Positions 43,235 to 51,577 of a stretch of DNA of 64,000 nt are shown here, piece after piece; within the stretch, counting starts at the first letter, position 1; every line of letters begins with the position of its first letter. The stretch lies in the NCBI RefSeq assembly GCF_021601625.1, contig NZ_BQHR01000006.1, positions 62,001 to 126,000 of the forward strand, in the 5' to 3' direction. The DNA comes from Pseudomonas paraglycinae (GTDB lineage Bacteria > Pseudomonadota > Gammaproteobacteria > Pseudomonadales > Pseudomonadaceae). The translations under genes were made by a program, and so were the position numbers. The notes below the pieces were generated by a model that saw nothing but the letters and a program-made list of their open reading frames with translations, ran no database searches and was not told where the DNA came from.

Positions 43235-43750
43235 ATGGCCTACACGTTCATCACCCTGCCCTCGCCCGTCGGCGCGTTGAAGCTGGTCGCGAACGGCTCA
43301 CGTCTGGCCGCCATCCTCTGGGAAAACGACAAACCGAACCGGGTGCGACTGGGACCGATGAGCGAAGCACCGGACAATCCGGTGTTGATGAAAACCGCGC
43401 GACAGCTGGAAGAATATTTTGCAGGAACGCGAAACGCGTTCGATCTGGAGCTGGACTTTGCCGGCACCGAGTTCCAGAAAAAGGTCTGGGCCGCGCTGCT
43501 GACCATTCCGTTTGGCGAAACCCGCACCTACAGCCAGATCGCCGAACAGATCGGCCACCCGAGTGCGGTGCGCGCCGTCGGCGCGGCGAACGGGCGCAAT
43601 CCGATCTCGATCATTGCGCCGTGCCATCGGGTCATCGGCGCCTCAGGCAAACTGACCGGTTTTGCCGGAGGCCTGGAAGCCAAGGAGCGTCTGCTGACCC
43701 TGGAAGGTGGCCAGTGGTCAGACATCGGTAAAACCGGTGACTTGTTCTAA
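43235..43750 (+). CDS. ogt: Methylated-DNA-protein-cysteine methyltransferase
   Basis: The 171-residue protein has the DNA-binding helix and the suicide-alkyl-acceptor motif PCHRVI (Cys about residue 129) with a preceding GAANGRNPISI loop. It repairs O6-alkylguanine directly. There is no Ada regulatory domain, as in Ogt. CCGGAG precedes the ATG at 43235. Its last 4 bases overlap the convergent NUDIX gene. Confidence 0.92.
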   Translation: MAYTFITLPSPVGALKLVANGSRLAAILWENDKPNRVRLGPMSEAPDNPVLMKTARQLEEYFAGTRNAFDLELDFAGTEFQKKVWAALLTIPFGETRTYSQIAEQIGHPSAVRAVGAANGRNPISIIAPCHRVIGASGKLTGFAGGLEAKERLLTLEGGQWSDIGKTGDLF

Positions 43751-44337
43751 CCGCCAAACAGGTTATTCATCGCCGCATACTGCAACAGCATGATGGTCTT
43801 GGCATCGCAGATTTCACCCCGCTGGAACGCCGCCAGCGCGTCGTCGAAACGCCACTCCAGCACTTCAAGTTCTTCTGTTTCCTCTTCCAGACCGCCCCCT
43901 TCACTGACCTTTGACGAAGCATCGTACTCGGCAATGAAAAAGTGCAACTTCTCGGTCACCGAACCCGGACTCATGTAAGCCTCGAACACCTTCTTCACGT
44001 CATGCACGCGATAACCGGTTTCCTCCTCCGCCTCGTCGCGTATGCGCTGCTCCGGCGCCGCGCCTTCGAGCAGTCCGGCCGCCACTTCAATCAGCAAACC
44101 GTCGTGACCGTTGACGAACACCGGCAGGCGGAACTGCCGGGTCAGCACCACGGTGCGTTGCTCGCGGTTGAACAGCAGGATCGCCGCGCCATTGCCACGG
44201 TCGTAGACCTCGCGCGTCTGACGCTGCCAGTCACCGTTGTTACGGTGATAGTCGAAGGTGATTTTCTTGAGCAGATACCAGTCGTGGGACAACACCTGGG
44301 TATCGACGATGTTGACCCGCTCGGCTGTGTTGGACAT
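43747..44337 (-). CDS. NUDIX hydrolase, NudK/ADP-sugar pyrophosphatase type
   Basis: The 196-residue protein carries a NUDIX box (GLLEGAAPEQRIRDEAEEETGY, matching Gx5Ex7REUXEEXGU with Asp in place of Arg) and the N-terminal dimer region typical of NudK/NudF. These enzymes hydrolyse GDP-mannose or ADP-ribose. The ATG at 44337 is chosen for the family N terminus MSNTAERVNIV. Confidence 0.85.
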   Translation of the reverse strand: MSNTAERVNIVDTQVLSHDWYLLKKITFDYHRNNGDWQRQTREVYDRGNGAAILLFNREQRTVVLTRQFRLPVFVNGHDGLLIEVAAGLLEGAAPEQRIRDEAEEETGYRVHDVKKVFEAYMSPGSVTEKLHFFIAEYDASSKVSEGGGLEEETEELEVLEWRFDDALAAFQRGEICDAKTIMLLQYAAMNNLFGG

Positions 44338-44403
44338 GACGCCTGATCCTTTTTTGTCATCGGAAGATGGCCATGGTAGGTGAAATGATGCGAACCGCCG
44401 ACG

Positions 44404-44435
44404 AAAAAAAAGCCCGGCAGCGCTACCGGGCTTTT
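44404..44435. terminator. Terminator after the chitinase gene
   Basis: AAAAGCCCGG and CCGGGCTTTT pair around an 8-base loop, with A-runs on the left. It ends leftward transcription 10 bases beyond the chitinase stop. Confidence 0.88.
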
Positions 44436-44445
44436 CCTTCATTGA

Positions 44446-45507
44446 CTACTGATGAGCCACGTTTACCGTTGCTGCATCAGCGCCCTGGGCCGCAGACGGC
44501 GCCCCGTGAATCAGCGGTCCATAACGCCGACTGAATTCCCAGCTGTACGGCACGCGATCCTTGCTGGTGCCATTGTCCCAGTTCACCGACCAGGTCATCA
44601 GGCCCTTGATCGGATGCCCTTTGACCGCCAGGCGTTTCATCGCGTTGCCGACCACGGTCTTGTCGATCACATAACCGGTGGCAGCGGCATCGACGTTGGA
44701 CGGCAGGCCGATGACGAACTTGTCTGCCGGGATCCTGGTGAAGCCGCGAGTACCGGTCACCAGGCTCTCGGTCAGGTAATAGAGGAAGTCCTCTTTCATC
44801 GCGTCGTTGTTCTGGGCGATCCACGCCCCGTTGCCGTTATTGGCTTCCGGCACCCAGACCCCGTCGCCACCCTGGTTGTAGAACTGCGGAGCGATGAAGT
44901 CGTAGTAGCCTTCCAGCGCCTGCAGGTAACCGACGTATTTGCCGGAGGCGGTCAGGTACGGAAACTCCGGTGCCATGCTGATGATGAAATGTTTGCCCTG
45001 GCCTGCGTAGTGATCCTTGACCAGTTTCAGCGCGGCCGGCAGGACGGTCTTGTTGGCAGCGAAATCAATCGCGCTCTGTTCAAGATCGATGTCCAGGCCG
45101 TCGAAGCCGTAGGTTTCCACCAGACGGATGATTTCATTGGCCAGCGGTTGCTCCTGACCAGCGCGCAACTCGATGTGCGCATCGGCACCGCCCAGGGAAA
45201 TCAGCACGGCCCGCCCCTGACTGTTGAGCACGCCGACCTGACGGCGGAACTCGGCATCGGAAACGTTGAACGGCTTGAAGGTCGGTATCCCGCTGCCCTT
45301 CATGAAGGCCACCGCGACCACGTTGTATTCCTTCGGCACGTTTTCCAGGGCGATGTTGGCGAACTGACCGCGCTGGTAACCGTCGCTCGGGCCGGCCGGC
45401 CAGTTGTGCCAGAAGCCCATGAGGATCTTCTTGCCGGCAAGGCTTGGCATCAGCGACGCCGCGTCGCTGGCCTGGTTTTTCATTAGGGTGAAGTCGATGT
45501 TTGACAT
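44446..45507 (-). CDS. GH18 chitinase of the ChiC type
   Basis: The 353-residue TIM-barrel enzyme has the GH18 catalytic motif DGLDIDLEQ (general acid Glu about residue 143) and substrate motifs SLGGADAH and QFYNQGGDG. It hydrolyses chitin. No Sec signal peptide is present: the N terminus is MSNIDFTLMKNQ. This resembles the N terminus of P. aeruginosa ChiC, which, as I recall, is released without a classical signal and with a short N-terminal trimming. It is 40 bases downstream of a chitin-active monooxygenase gene. Confidence 0.9.
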   Translation of the reverse strand: MSNIDFTLMKNQASDAASLMPSLAGKKILMGFWHNWPAGPSDGYQRGQFANIALENVPKEYNVVAVAFMKGSGIPTFKPFNVSDAEFRRQVGVLNSQGRAVLISLGGADAHIELRAGQEQPLANEIIRLVETYGFDGLDIDLEQSAIDFAANKTVLPAALKLVKDHYAGQGKHFIISMAPEFPYLTASGKYVGYLQALEGYYDFIAPQFYNQGGDGVWVPEANNGNGAWIAQNNDAMKEDFLYYLTESLVTGTRGFTRIPADKFVIGLPSNVDAAATGYVIDKTVVGNAMKRLAVKGHPIKGLMTWSVNWDNGTSKDRVPYSWEFSRRYGPLIHGAPSAAQGADAATVNVAHQ

Positions 45508-45547
45508 GTTCTAATCCTTCAGAACGTGTGGGTTTGACGTTGCGGGC

Positions 45548-46183
45548 TTATTTGAAGTCCACATCGAAGGCCTGATAGAAGGCGTTGCCGGTGTTGGCGA
45601 CGATCCACATCAGGACGATGACGTGATGACCCTGCTTGTTGTCCGGAAGTTTCACGGCGTGGTTGACCTTGGCTTTCAATTCCGCCGAATGACTGTAGTA
45701 CGGCACTTGCGGATAGAAATCCTCGGCGAACGGTTGCGCCTCCAGTTGCGCTCGGCTGATGCGTTGTTTCGGGTCCCAGCCATCCTTGGTGATCAGCCAG
45801 CGATAACCGCGGGTGGTGTGCGGCGCGGTGTACTCCCACTTGACCTCAAGGGTCTGACCGGGGGTGACATTGAGCAGCGGCCAGGAGAACGGACGCCCGA
45901 GTTTCTTGCTCATTTCTTCTGCGGTGAAGTTCACACAGTCACGTGCGTCGTTCTTGCCGCCACTGAGAATATAGCCGTCAGCCGGCGGTACGACGCTCGG
46001 GTTGTCGCTTTCGAACGGCGCCGGGAACGGACCGGCCGCGAGTGCCGGGAAGTTCTTGCCGCCTTCCATTTCATTGACCTGCCAGCCGCCGAGCAATCCT
46101 TGCTCGATGGCCACCGCGCCGCGGCTTGCAGGGGAAATGACGCGACCGTGTCGCAGTTGGGTTTGAGCTTGTGGTTGGTTCAT
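45548..46183 (-). CDS. Lytic polysaccharide monooxygenase (AA10, chitin-binding)
   Basis: The 211-residue protein is an AA10 domain with the copper-binding His brace formed by His12 (RHGRVISPASRG) and His122 (YTAPHTTRGYRW). AA10 enzymes need the first His at the free N terminus. Here 11 residues (MNQPQAQTQLR) precede it and no Sec signal is seen, so the leader must be removed for activity. The ATG at 46183 follows GGAG at 8 bases. Paired with a chitinase just downstream, it should oxidatively open crystalline chitin. Confidence 0.88.
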   Translation of the reverse strand: MNQPQAQTQLRHGRVISPASRGAVAIEQGLLGGWQVNEMEGGKNFPALAAGPFPAPFESDNPSVVPPADGYILSGGKNDARDCVNFTAEEMSKKLGRPFSWPLLNVTPGQTLEVKWEYTAPHTTRGYRWLITKDGWDPKQRISRAQLEAQPFAEDFYPQVPYYSHSAELKAKVNHAVKLPDNKQGHHVIVLMWIVANTGNAFYQAFDVDFK

Positions 46184-46406
46184 GTTTTTCACTCCGTTGA
46201 TTTAAGAACTCTCCTGTCCGAGGAGAGGCCTTCAAGCTAACGGAGGGGGATTTTTTGTCCATCGGCGGTTTTGTCGCAGTCTGCCTCGACGAAACTCGAA
46301 AAACGCCGAAAACACTGTATATAAACACAGTACATTGCGACGACGCTCACCCGTCGCATGGCAAAAAGACTACACCGCGTCATTACAAAAACCTGCATTC
46401 ACCGGC

Positions 46407-46844
46407 TCAGGGAAGCTGCGCCTCGAACTCCTTTTGATACTGCCCGGCGAGCTGTTCCTTTTGCTTGTCGTCGAGCAGCTTGCCGGCCATCTGGAAGAAT
46501 TTCTGCTCCTCTTCCTGCAGGTGGTGATGGACCTTCTCCGAGAGCTTTTTCGCCGTGGCCAGCCAGGCCGGGCTGGACATCTCGGTCTCGTCGAGCTCTT
46601 CCATCATTTCGTCCATTTCATGGTGCTCGGCGATGGCATGGCGGCTGAGGTCGACACCGTTGTCGAACTCCATCAGCGGGATATAGAAATGGCGCTCTTC
46701 GGCCGTTTCGTGAGCCTGAAGCTCAGCCTTGAGTTGCTTGTAGGCCTCGACCCTTTCCGGGGTGTCACCGCTGGTCTTGATCAACGATTTCGCGTAGGTC
46801 CGCTGACGATCGTGGCTTTCACGCAGGGCTTCGAAAATGTTCAT
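46407..46844 (-). CDS. Hemerythrin-domain (HHE) protein
   Basis: The 145-residue helical protein has the five-His/Glu diiron pattern: SHDRQRTY, HETAEERHFY, AEHHEMDEMM and VHHHLQEEEQKFF. It probably binds O2 or NO or buffers iron in the cytoplasm. It lies alone; the start at 46844 follows GGGAG. Confidence 0.88.
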   Translation of the reverse strand: MNIFEALRESHDRQRTYAKSLIKTSGDTPERVEAYKQLKAELQAHETAEERHFYIPLMEFDNGVDLSRHAIAEHHEMDEMMEELDETEMSSPAWLATAKKLSEKVHHHLQEEEQKFFQMAGKLLDDKQKEQLAGQYQKEFEAQLP

Positions 46845-46981
46845 GGAATCTCCCAGGCAAACGCGTTCCGGATGGACGCCCTAAAGGGCTAGACCCCGGC
46901 GCAGCAGCGACGGTTCCAAGCGATTGCTTCAATCGGCTGCGGCGCGCTAGGCTGCCGATTCATTACTACAAGGAAGACAAC

Positions 46982-47407
46982 ATGACGTTGCGGATCGAGC
47001 TGTCACAGGACCCTACCGAAGAACAGCGCGCAGCCATCCTGGCGCCCCTGCGTGCCCACAACATCGCCAAAGCCGGGCCTTCGCTGTACGAACCGGTCGC
47101 GTTGCTGGTGCGCAACGATAACGACGCGATCCTTGGTGGCCTTTATGGGCACACGTTCTATCGGTGGCTGTTTATCGAGTTGCTGGCGGTGCCGGAAGAA
47201 GGCCGGGGACAGGGCATCGGCTCGAAGCTGATGAACATGGTCGAGGAATTCGCTCGGGAAAAAGACTGCGTGGGGATCTGGCTCGATACCTTTGATTTTC
47301 AGGCGCCCGGGTTCTACAAAAAACTGGGGTATACCGAGTGTGGCGAGATTGTGGATTATCCGCTGGGGCACAAGCGGCACTTCTTCCAGAAGCGTTTGAT
47401 TGATTGA
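46982..47407 (+). CDS. GNAT-family N-acetyltransferase
   Basis: The 141-residue protein has the motif VPEEGRGQGIGSKLMNMVEE (about residues 72-91) and a typical GNAT C terminus (APGFYKKLGYTECGE). AAGGAAG precedes the ATG. The target is unknown. Confidence 0.88.
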   Translation: MTLRIELSQDPTEEQRAAILAPLRAHNIAKAGPSLYEPVALLVRNDNDAILGGLYGHTFYRWLFIELLAVPEEGRGQGIGSKLMNMVEEFAREKDCVGIWLDTFDFQAPGFYKKLGYTECGEIVDYPLGHKRHFFQKRLID

Positions 47408-47412
47408 ATTCA

Positions 47413-47444
47413 GCGACCCTCGCCCGCAGGCTGGCGAGGGTCGC
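47413..47444. terminator. Strong hairpin between GNAT and lipoprotein genes
   Basis: GCGACCCTCGCC and GGCGAGGGTCGC form a perfect 12-bp stem with an 8-base loop between convergent genes. It has no T-run, so it may act as a transcript-stabilising hairpin rather than a terminator. Confidence 0.5.
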
Positions 47445-47470
47445 GTAGCGTCAACGCATTCAGCCGCCCG

Positions 47471-47821
47471 TTACAGACAGGTCGCCAGCGCCGCCAAGCG
47501 GCGCTGGGCCACAAAATCATCCTTCTGCGCGTAGTAATTCAAAACCGTGCCGGACGCATCCGCGGTCAAGTCGACAAACGACTCCGCCGAGCGCGTATAG
47601 ACCGTCGAACCGCCCTTCTTGCCCGGTTGCAGATACGCCGCCGCGTCTACACCGAACACCGCTTCGTCCTGCCAGGCGAATTGCACGCACTGGGCCACGA
47701 CTTTTTCGGGTTTGTCCGAATTCAGGGTCTTGTAAGGGGTTTGCGTGCGGGCGTCTTCCATCGCCGAACCCGCGCAACCGGCCAGCAGGGTTGCCGCCAG
47801 CGCTACCATCAGCATTCGCAT
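47471..47821 (-). CDS. Small lipoprotein
   Basis: The 116-residue protein has a signal sequence with lipobox LAGC (Cys16). The mature part contains two more Cys (AQCVQFAW and the C-terminal ATCL) that could form a disulfide. I do not recognise a characterised family. It is monocistronic. Confidence 0.78.
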   Translation of the reverse strand: MRMLMVALAATLLAGCAGSAMEDARTQTPYKTLNSDKPEKVVAQCVQFAWQDEAVFGVDAAAYLQPGKKGGSTVYTRSAESFVDLTADASGTVLNYYAQKDDFVAQRRLAALATCL

Positions 47822-47956
47822 TGCATTCGCTCATTCGGAAAAAAGCGGACTGTATCACCGCAACGCCAAAAATCGTTCTGCTTTACTGCATTTAGAGCGC
47901 GACACATGCCGGCCGCTGCGGCACATTAACGGTCATCAGCCTTACAAGGAAAGCCC

Positions 47957-48286
47957 ATGGCGCCTACTGACCAGCGACACGAACAGGCCCTGAAACTGTT
48001 TCTCGATGCGCGCCCGGAACTGCGCGAAGCCCTTGACCACCTCAACCCGCTGCTGGCCCAGGCCAAGGGCGAAACCCAGGCGCAGTACCGCGAAGAACGT
48101 CTGCACGAAGCCTTCGAAGCCGAGGCCGAAAGCCAGGGTTTGTTCGCCTGGGAACTGACGCTGCAACTCACCGCCGCGACGCCCGAGGAGTATCAGGCGC
48201 AACGCCTGGAAGTGCATCGCGAAGTGGCGGAAATGGCCGGCATGGACTGGCTGGAATATTGCGATCTGTATGGCATAGAACCGTAA
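47957..48286 (+). CDS. Conserved hypothetical protein, probably DUF6388
   Basis: The 109-residue acidic, helical protein (QRHEQALKLFLDARPELREAL) belongs to a family seen widely in Pseudomonas that I associate with DUF6388. It has no signal or membrane segment. The ribosome binding site is AAGGAAAG. Function is unknown. A DUF1275 gene follows after 24 bases, possibly in the same transcript. Confidence 0.75.
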   Translation: MAPTDQRHEQALKLFLDARPELREALDHLNPLLAQAKGETQAQYREERLHEAFEAEAESQGLFAWELTLQLTAATPEEYQAQRLEVHREVAEMAGMDWLEYCDLYGIEP

Positions 48287-48310
48287 ACCCCGCTCAAGGA
48301 CGCTGCCTCG

Positions 48311-49012
48311 ATGCTGCCTTCCACCTCGACCCACCGCGCCAGCCCCGGACATCTTCATATACAGAAATGGCGCGGCCGTGTGGGGCTGGCGCTGGTTGCC
48401 AGCCTTTCGGTACTGGCCGGCATGACCGACGCCATAGGTTTCATGGCCAGCGGCGATTTCGTTTCCTTCATGAGCGGCAACACCACGCGGCTGGCGGTGG
48501 CGATCAGCGATGGCGACAGCGCACTGACGTTAAGGCTGATCCTGCTGGTCGCGACGTTCATTGTCGGCAATGCCCTCGGAGTCGTGGTCAGCCGGCTGGG
48601 TGGTCGGCGGGCGCTGCCGTTGCTGCTATCCATCGCCGCTCTGCTCTGTTTGGCAGCCTGGCCCTTTGACACGCAACTGCCGGCCCTGCTGGCGGCGATC
48701 ATTGCGATGGGCATGCTCAACGCAGCGGTGGAAGAAGTGAACGGTCTGCCGGTCGGGCTGACGTACGTCACCGGCGCCCTGTCCCGATTCGGTCGAGGAT
48801 TGGGCCGGTGGGTGCTCGGCGAACGGCGAAGTGGCTGGCGGGTGCAACTGGTGCCGTGGAGCGGGATGCTGGTCGGCGCCATTCTGGGGGCGGTGCTGGA
48901 ACATCATCTGGGACTCAAGGCGATGTTGGTCAGCGGTCTGTTCGCCGCCGTACTGGGGCTGCTGACCCTGAAGATTCCGCGGCGCTGGCAACTGGGCTAC
49001 ATGCCACGCTGA
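48311..49012 (+). CDS. DUF1275 (YoaK-like) membrane protein
   Basis: The 233-residue protein has six hydrophobic segments and the YoaK signature AGMTDAIGFMASGDFVSFMSGN. Family members are small transporters of unknown substrate. It is the last gene before the tus operon. Confidence 0.85.
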   Translation: MLPSTSTHRASPGHLHIQKWRGRVGLALVASLSVLAGMTDAIGFMASGDFVSFMSGNTTRLAVAISDGDSALTLRLILLVATFIVGNALGVVVSRLGGRRALPLLLSIAALLCLAAWPFDTQLPALLAAIIAMGMLNAAVEEVNGLPVGLTYVTGALSRFGRGLGRWVLGERRSGWRVQLVPWSGMLVGAILGAVLEHHLGLKAMLVSGLFAAVLGLLTLKIPRRWQLGYMPR

Positions 49013-49112
49013 AGGACACCTGCTCGCATCGAGACGGTCGCGGGAAACATCCACTTCGCCGCCCCGCCGAGAAAGCTTTATCATGGCCGCAGTTTTGCTG
49101 ATCGAGTCCGTC

Positions 49113-49505
49113 ATGAAGTTCGCCATTGCGCTGTTTTCCGCCGCCCATGCGCCCTCCTCGCGCCGCGCCCTGCTGTTCGCCCAGGCTGCGCTGGCCGGCG
49201 GGCATGAAATTGTCCGGCTGTTTTTCTATCAGGACGGGGTCCACAACGCGTCCGACGCCTTGGTCACGCCGCAGGACGAGCTGGACCTGCCCAAGCAGTG
49301 GCGAACCTTTATCACCGAACAAAACCTCGACGGCGTGGTGTGCATCGCCGCGGCCCTGCGCCGTGGCGTGTTGAATACGGAGGAAGCCGGGCGTTATCAG
49401 CGTGATGCCGTGGCCGTCAGCGCACCGTGGGAATTGTCCGGCCTCGGTCAGTTGCATGACGCGGTGCAGGATGCCGACCGCCTCATCTGTTTCGGAGGCG
49501 CATGA
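49113..49505 (+). CDS. tusD: Sulfurtransferase TusD
   Basis: TusD is part of the TusBCD complex that relays sulfur from TusA to TusE for 2-thiouridine in tRNA wobble positions. The 130-residue DsrE-fold protein starts MKFAIALFSAAH and carries the conserved Cys in VVCIAAALRRGV (about residue 78). The ATG at 49113 is used; the frame is open upstream. It begins the operon tusD-tusC-tusB-tusE-ybiB-like, with almost no intergenic gaps. Confidence 0.92.
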   Translation: MKFAIALFSAAHAPSSRRALLFAQAALAGGHEIVRLFFYQDGVHNASDALVTPQDELDLPKQWRTFITEQNLDGVVCIAAALRRGVLNTEEAGRYQRDAVAVSAPWELSGLGQLHDAVQDADRLICFGGA

Positions 49506-49506
49506 C

Positions 49507-49863
49507 ATGGCCAAGTCCCTTCTGATTATCAGCCGTCAATCGCCATGGTCCGGCCCCGGCGCCCGCGAAGCGCTGGACATCGTGCTGGCCGGCGGCGTCT
49601 TCGATCTGCCGATCGGTCTGCTGTTTCTCGACGACGGCGTGCTGCAACTGGCCGCCGGACAAAATGCCAAAGCCCTGCAACAGAAAGACCTGAGCGCCAA
49701 CCTGCAAGCGTTGCCGATATTCGGCGTCGAAGAGCTGTTCTACTGCGCCGACAGCGCCAGTGTTCGCGGCCTCGGCGATCGTTCGCTGGACGAGGCGCAG
49801 CCCTTGGCCGCTGAGCAAATCACCGCCCTCATTGACCGTTACGACCAGGTGATCACCCTCTGA
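49507..49863 (+). CDS. tusC: Sulfurtransferase TusC
   Basis: The 118-residue DsrF-like subunit of TusBCD (MAKSLLIISRQSPWSGP) has the usual size and fold. It lies 1 base after the tusD stop and overlaps tusB in TGATG, so the complex subunits are made at a fixed ratio. Confidence 0.92.
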   Translation: MAKSLLIISRQSPWSGPGAREALDIVLAGGVFDLPIGLLFLDDGVLQLAAGQNAKALQQKDLSANLQALPIFGVEELFYCADSASVRGLGDRSLDEAQPLAAEQITALIDRYDQVITL

Positions 49864-50156
49864 TGTCGACTTTGCATGTGTTGTCCCATTCCCCGTTCGG
49901 CGACGAACGCCTGACCAGTTGCCTGCGCCTGCTGGGTGCCAGCGATGCGCTGTTGCTGTCGGGCGATGCCGCTTATGCGTTGCAACCCGGCACTGCGCCG
50001 CTCAATGCGCTGGAAACCCGCCGGGTGAAATTGTTCGTGCTGGCCGAAGACGCGCAAGCCCGTGCCGTGCAGGTTCCGGACTGGGCCGAAGCCGTCGATT
50101 ACGCCGCCTTCGTCGAGTTGTCGATCCACCACGACAAGGTCAACTCCTGGCTATGA
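49863..50156 (+). CDS. tusB: Sulfurtransferase TusB
   Basis: The 97-residue DsrH-like subunit (MSTLHVLSHSPFGDERLTSC) completes the TusBCD hexamer. Its ATG shares one base with the tusC stop, and its stop overlaps tusE by 4 bases. Confidence 0.92.
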   Translation: MSTLHVLSHSPFGDERLTSCLRLLGASDALLLSGDAAYALQPGTAPLNALETRRVKLFVLAEDAQARAVQVPDWAEAVDYAAFVELSIHHDKVNSWL

Positions 50157-50488
50157 ATGCGCTGACCGTCGGCACCCGCGCCATTGAACTGGACAAGGAC
50201 GGCTTTCTGGTCGACCTCAACGACTGGTCGGCCGAAGTCGCCAGCGCCCTCGCTGCTGCCGAAGACATCGAACTGAGCCCGGACCACTGGGAAATCCTCG
50301 AACTGCTGCGCAGCTTCTATGCCGAATTCCAGTTGTCCCCGGCCACCCGGCCGCTGATCAAGTACACCGCGCTCAAGCTCGGCGCGGAGAAAGGTAACAG
50401 CCTGCACCTGAACCGACTGTTCAAAGGCACCCCTGCCAAACTCGCCGCGAAACTGGCGGGCCTGCCCAAACCGACGAATTGCCTATGA
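50153..50488 (+). CDS. tusE: Sulfur relay protein TusE (DsrC-like)
   Basis: TusE accepts sulfur from TusBCD and hands it to the thiouridylase MnmA. The 111-residue DsrC-fold protein has the characteristic flexible C-terminal arm ending NCL, whose penultimate Cys is the sulfur carrier. It overlaps tusB by 4 bases and the next gene by 4 bases. Confidence 0.93.
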   Translation: MNALTVGTRAIELDKDGFLVDLNDWSAEVASALAAAEDIELSPDHWEILELLRSFYAEFQLSPATRPLIKYTALKLGAEKGNSLHLNRLFKGTPAKLAAKLAGLPKPTNCL

Positions 50489-51486
50489 CCGACTATCCAG
50501 CGCTGACCCTCGAAACGCCCGCCGAGCACCCGTTCGCCCAGTTCGTGCGCATCCTCGGCAAGGGCAAGCGCGGCGCCCGCGACCTGACCCGCGAGGAAGC
50601 CCGGCAAGCCATGGGCATGGTGCTCGACGAAGCGGTCGAAGAAACCCAGCTCGGCGCTTTCCTGATGCTGCTGCGGCACAAGGAAGAAAGCGCCGAGGAG
50701 ATGGCCGGTTTCACCGAAGCCCTGCGCCAACGCTTACAGGCACCGGCACTGAACGTTGATCTGGACTGGCCGACCTATGCCGGCAAGAAGCGTCACCTGC
50801 CGTGGTATCTGCTGGCCGCCAAGTGCCTGGCGCAGAACGGCGTGCGTATTTTCATGCACGGCGGCGGCGCGCACACCGCCGGGCGCTTGTACTCCGAACA
50901 ATTGCTCAATGAGCTGAACATTCCGCTGTGCCGCAACTGGCAACAGGTCGGCGCGGCGCTGGATAACGGTGGCCTGGCGTTCATGCCGCTGGTGGACTGG
51001 GCGCCGCAGCTGCAACGGATGATCGATCTGCGCAACACGCTCGGCCTGCGCTCGCCGATCCACTCGCTGGCGCGGATTCTCAATCCATTGGGCGCACGTT
51101 GCGGTTTGCAGAGTATTTTCCACCCCGGCTATCAAGCGGTGCACCGCGATGCCAGCGGTCTGCTCGGCGACACGGCGATCGTGATCAAGGGCGACGGCGG
51201 CGAAATCGAGATCAACCCGGATGCCGACAGCCATCTGTACGGCACCACTGGCGGCGAGAGCTGGGACGAGGAATGGCCGCAGTTGTCGGCGCAACGTCAT
51301 GTCAAACCGGGTTCGCTGGATATCGAGCATTTGAAGGCCGTCTGGCGTGGCGATGTGGTCGACAGCTATCCGCAAATGGCGCTGATCTCGACCATGGCGT
51401 TGGCGCTGCGCGGCCTCGGCCAGAGCCGTGAACAGGCTTTCGAAACCGCCGAGCAATACTGGGCCGCGCGGGACAAATCGATTTAA
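50485..51486 (+). CDS. YbiB-like TrpD2 family glycosyltransferase-fold protein
   Basis: The 333-residue protein resembles anthranilate phosphoribosyltransferase (LTREEARQAMGMVLDEAVEE, HGGGAHTAGR, LGARCGLQSIFHPGYQ) and matches the YbiB/TrpD2 family. E. coli YbiB binds nucleic acids rather than making tryptophan. Its ATG overlaps the tusE stop by 4 bases, so it is translated with the sulfur-relay genes; a tie to tRNA or DNA metabolism is inferred from that. Confidence 0.87.
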   Translation: MTDYPALTLETPAEHPFAQFVRILGKGKRGARDLTREEARQAMGMVLDEAVEETQLGAFLMLLRHKEESAEEMAGFTEALRQRLQAPALNVDLDWPTYAGKKRHLPWYLLAAKCLAQNGVRIFMHGGGAHTAGRLYSEQLLNELNIPLCRNWQQVGAALDNGGLAFMPLVDWAPQLQRMIDLRNTLGLRSPIHSLARILNPLGARCGLQSIFHPGYQAVHRDASGLLGDTAIVIKGDGGEIEINPDADSHLYGTTGGESWDEEWPQLSAQRHVKPGSLDIEHLKAVWRGDVVDSYPQMALISTMALALRGLGQSREQAFETAEQYWAARDKSI

Positions 51487-51577
51487 CCGATCATTAACGC
51501 CCGATCTTTGCGCTTTTTGTTCGAACTCATCGGAATAGACTCGGCTCCAACGATTATTGGTTTCTGGAGTCTTGATC

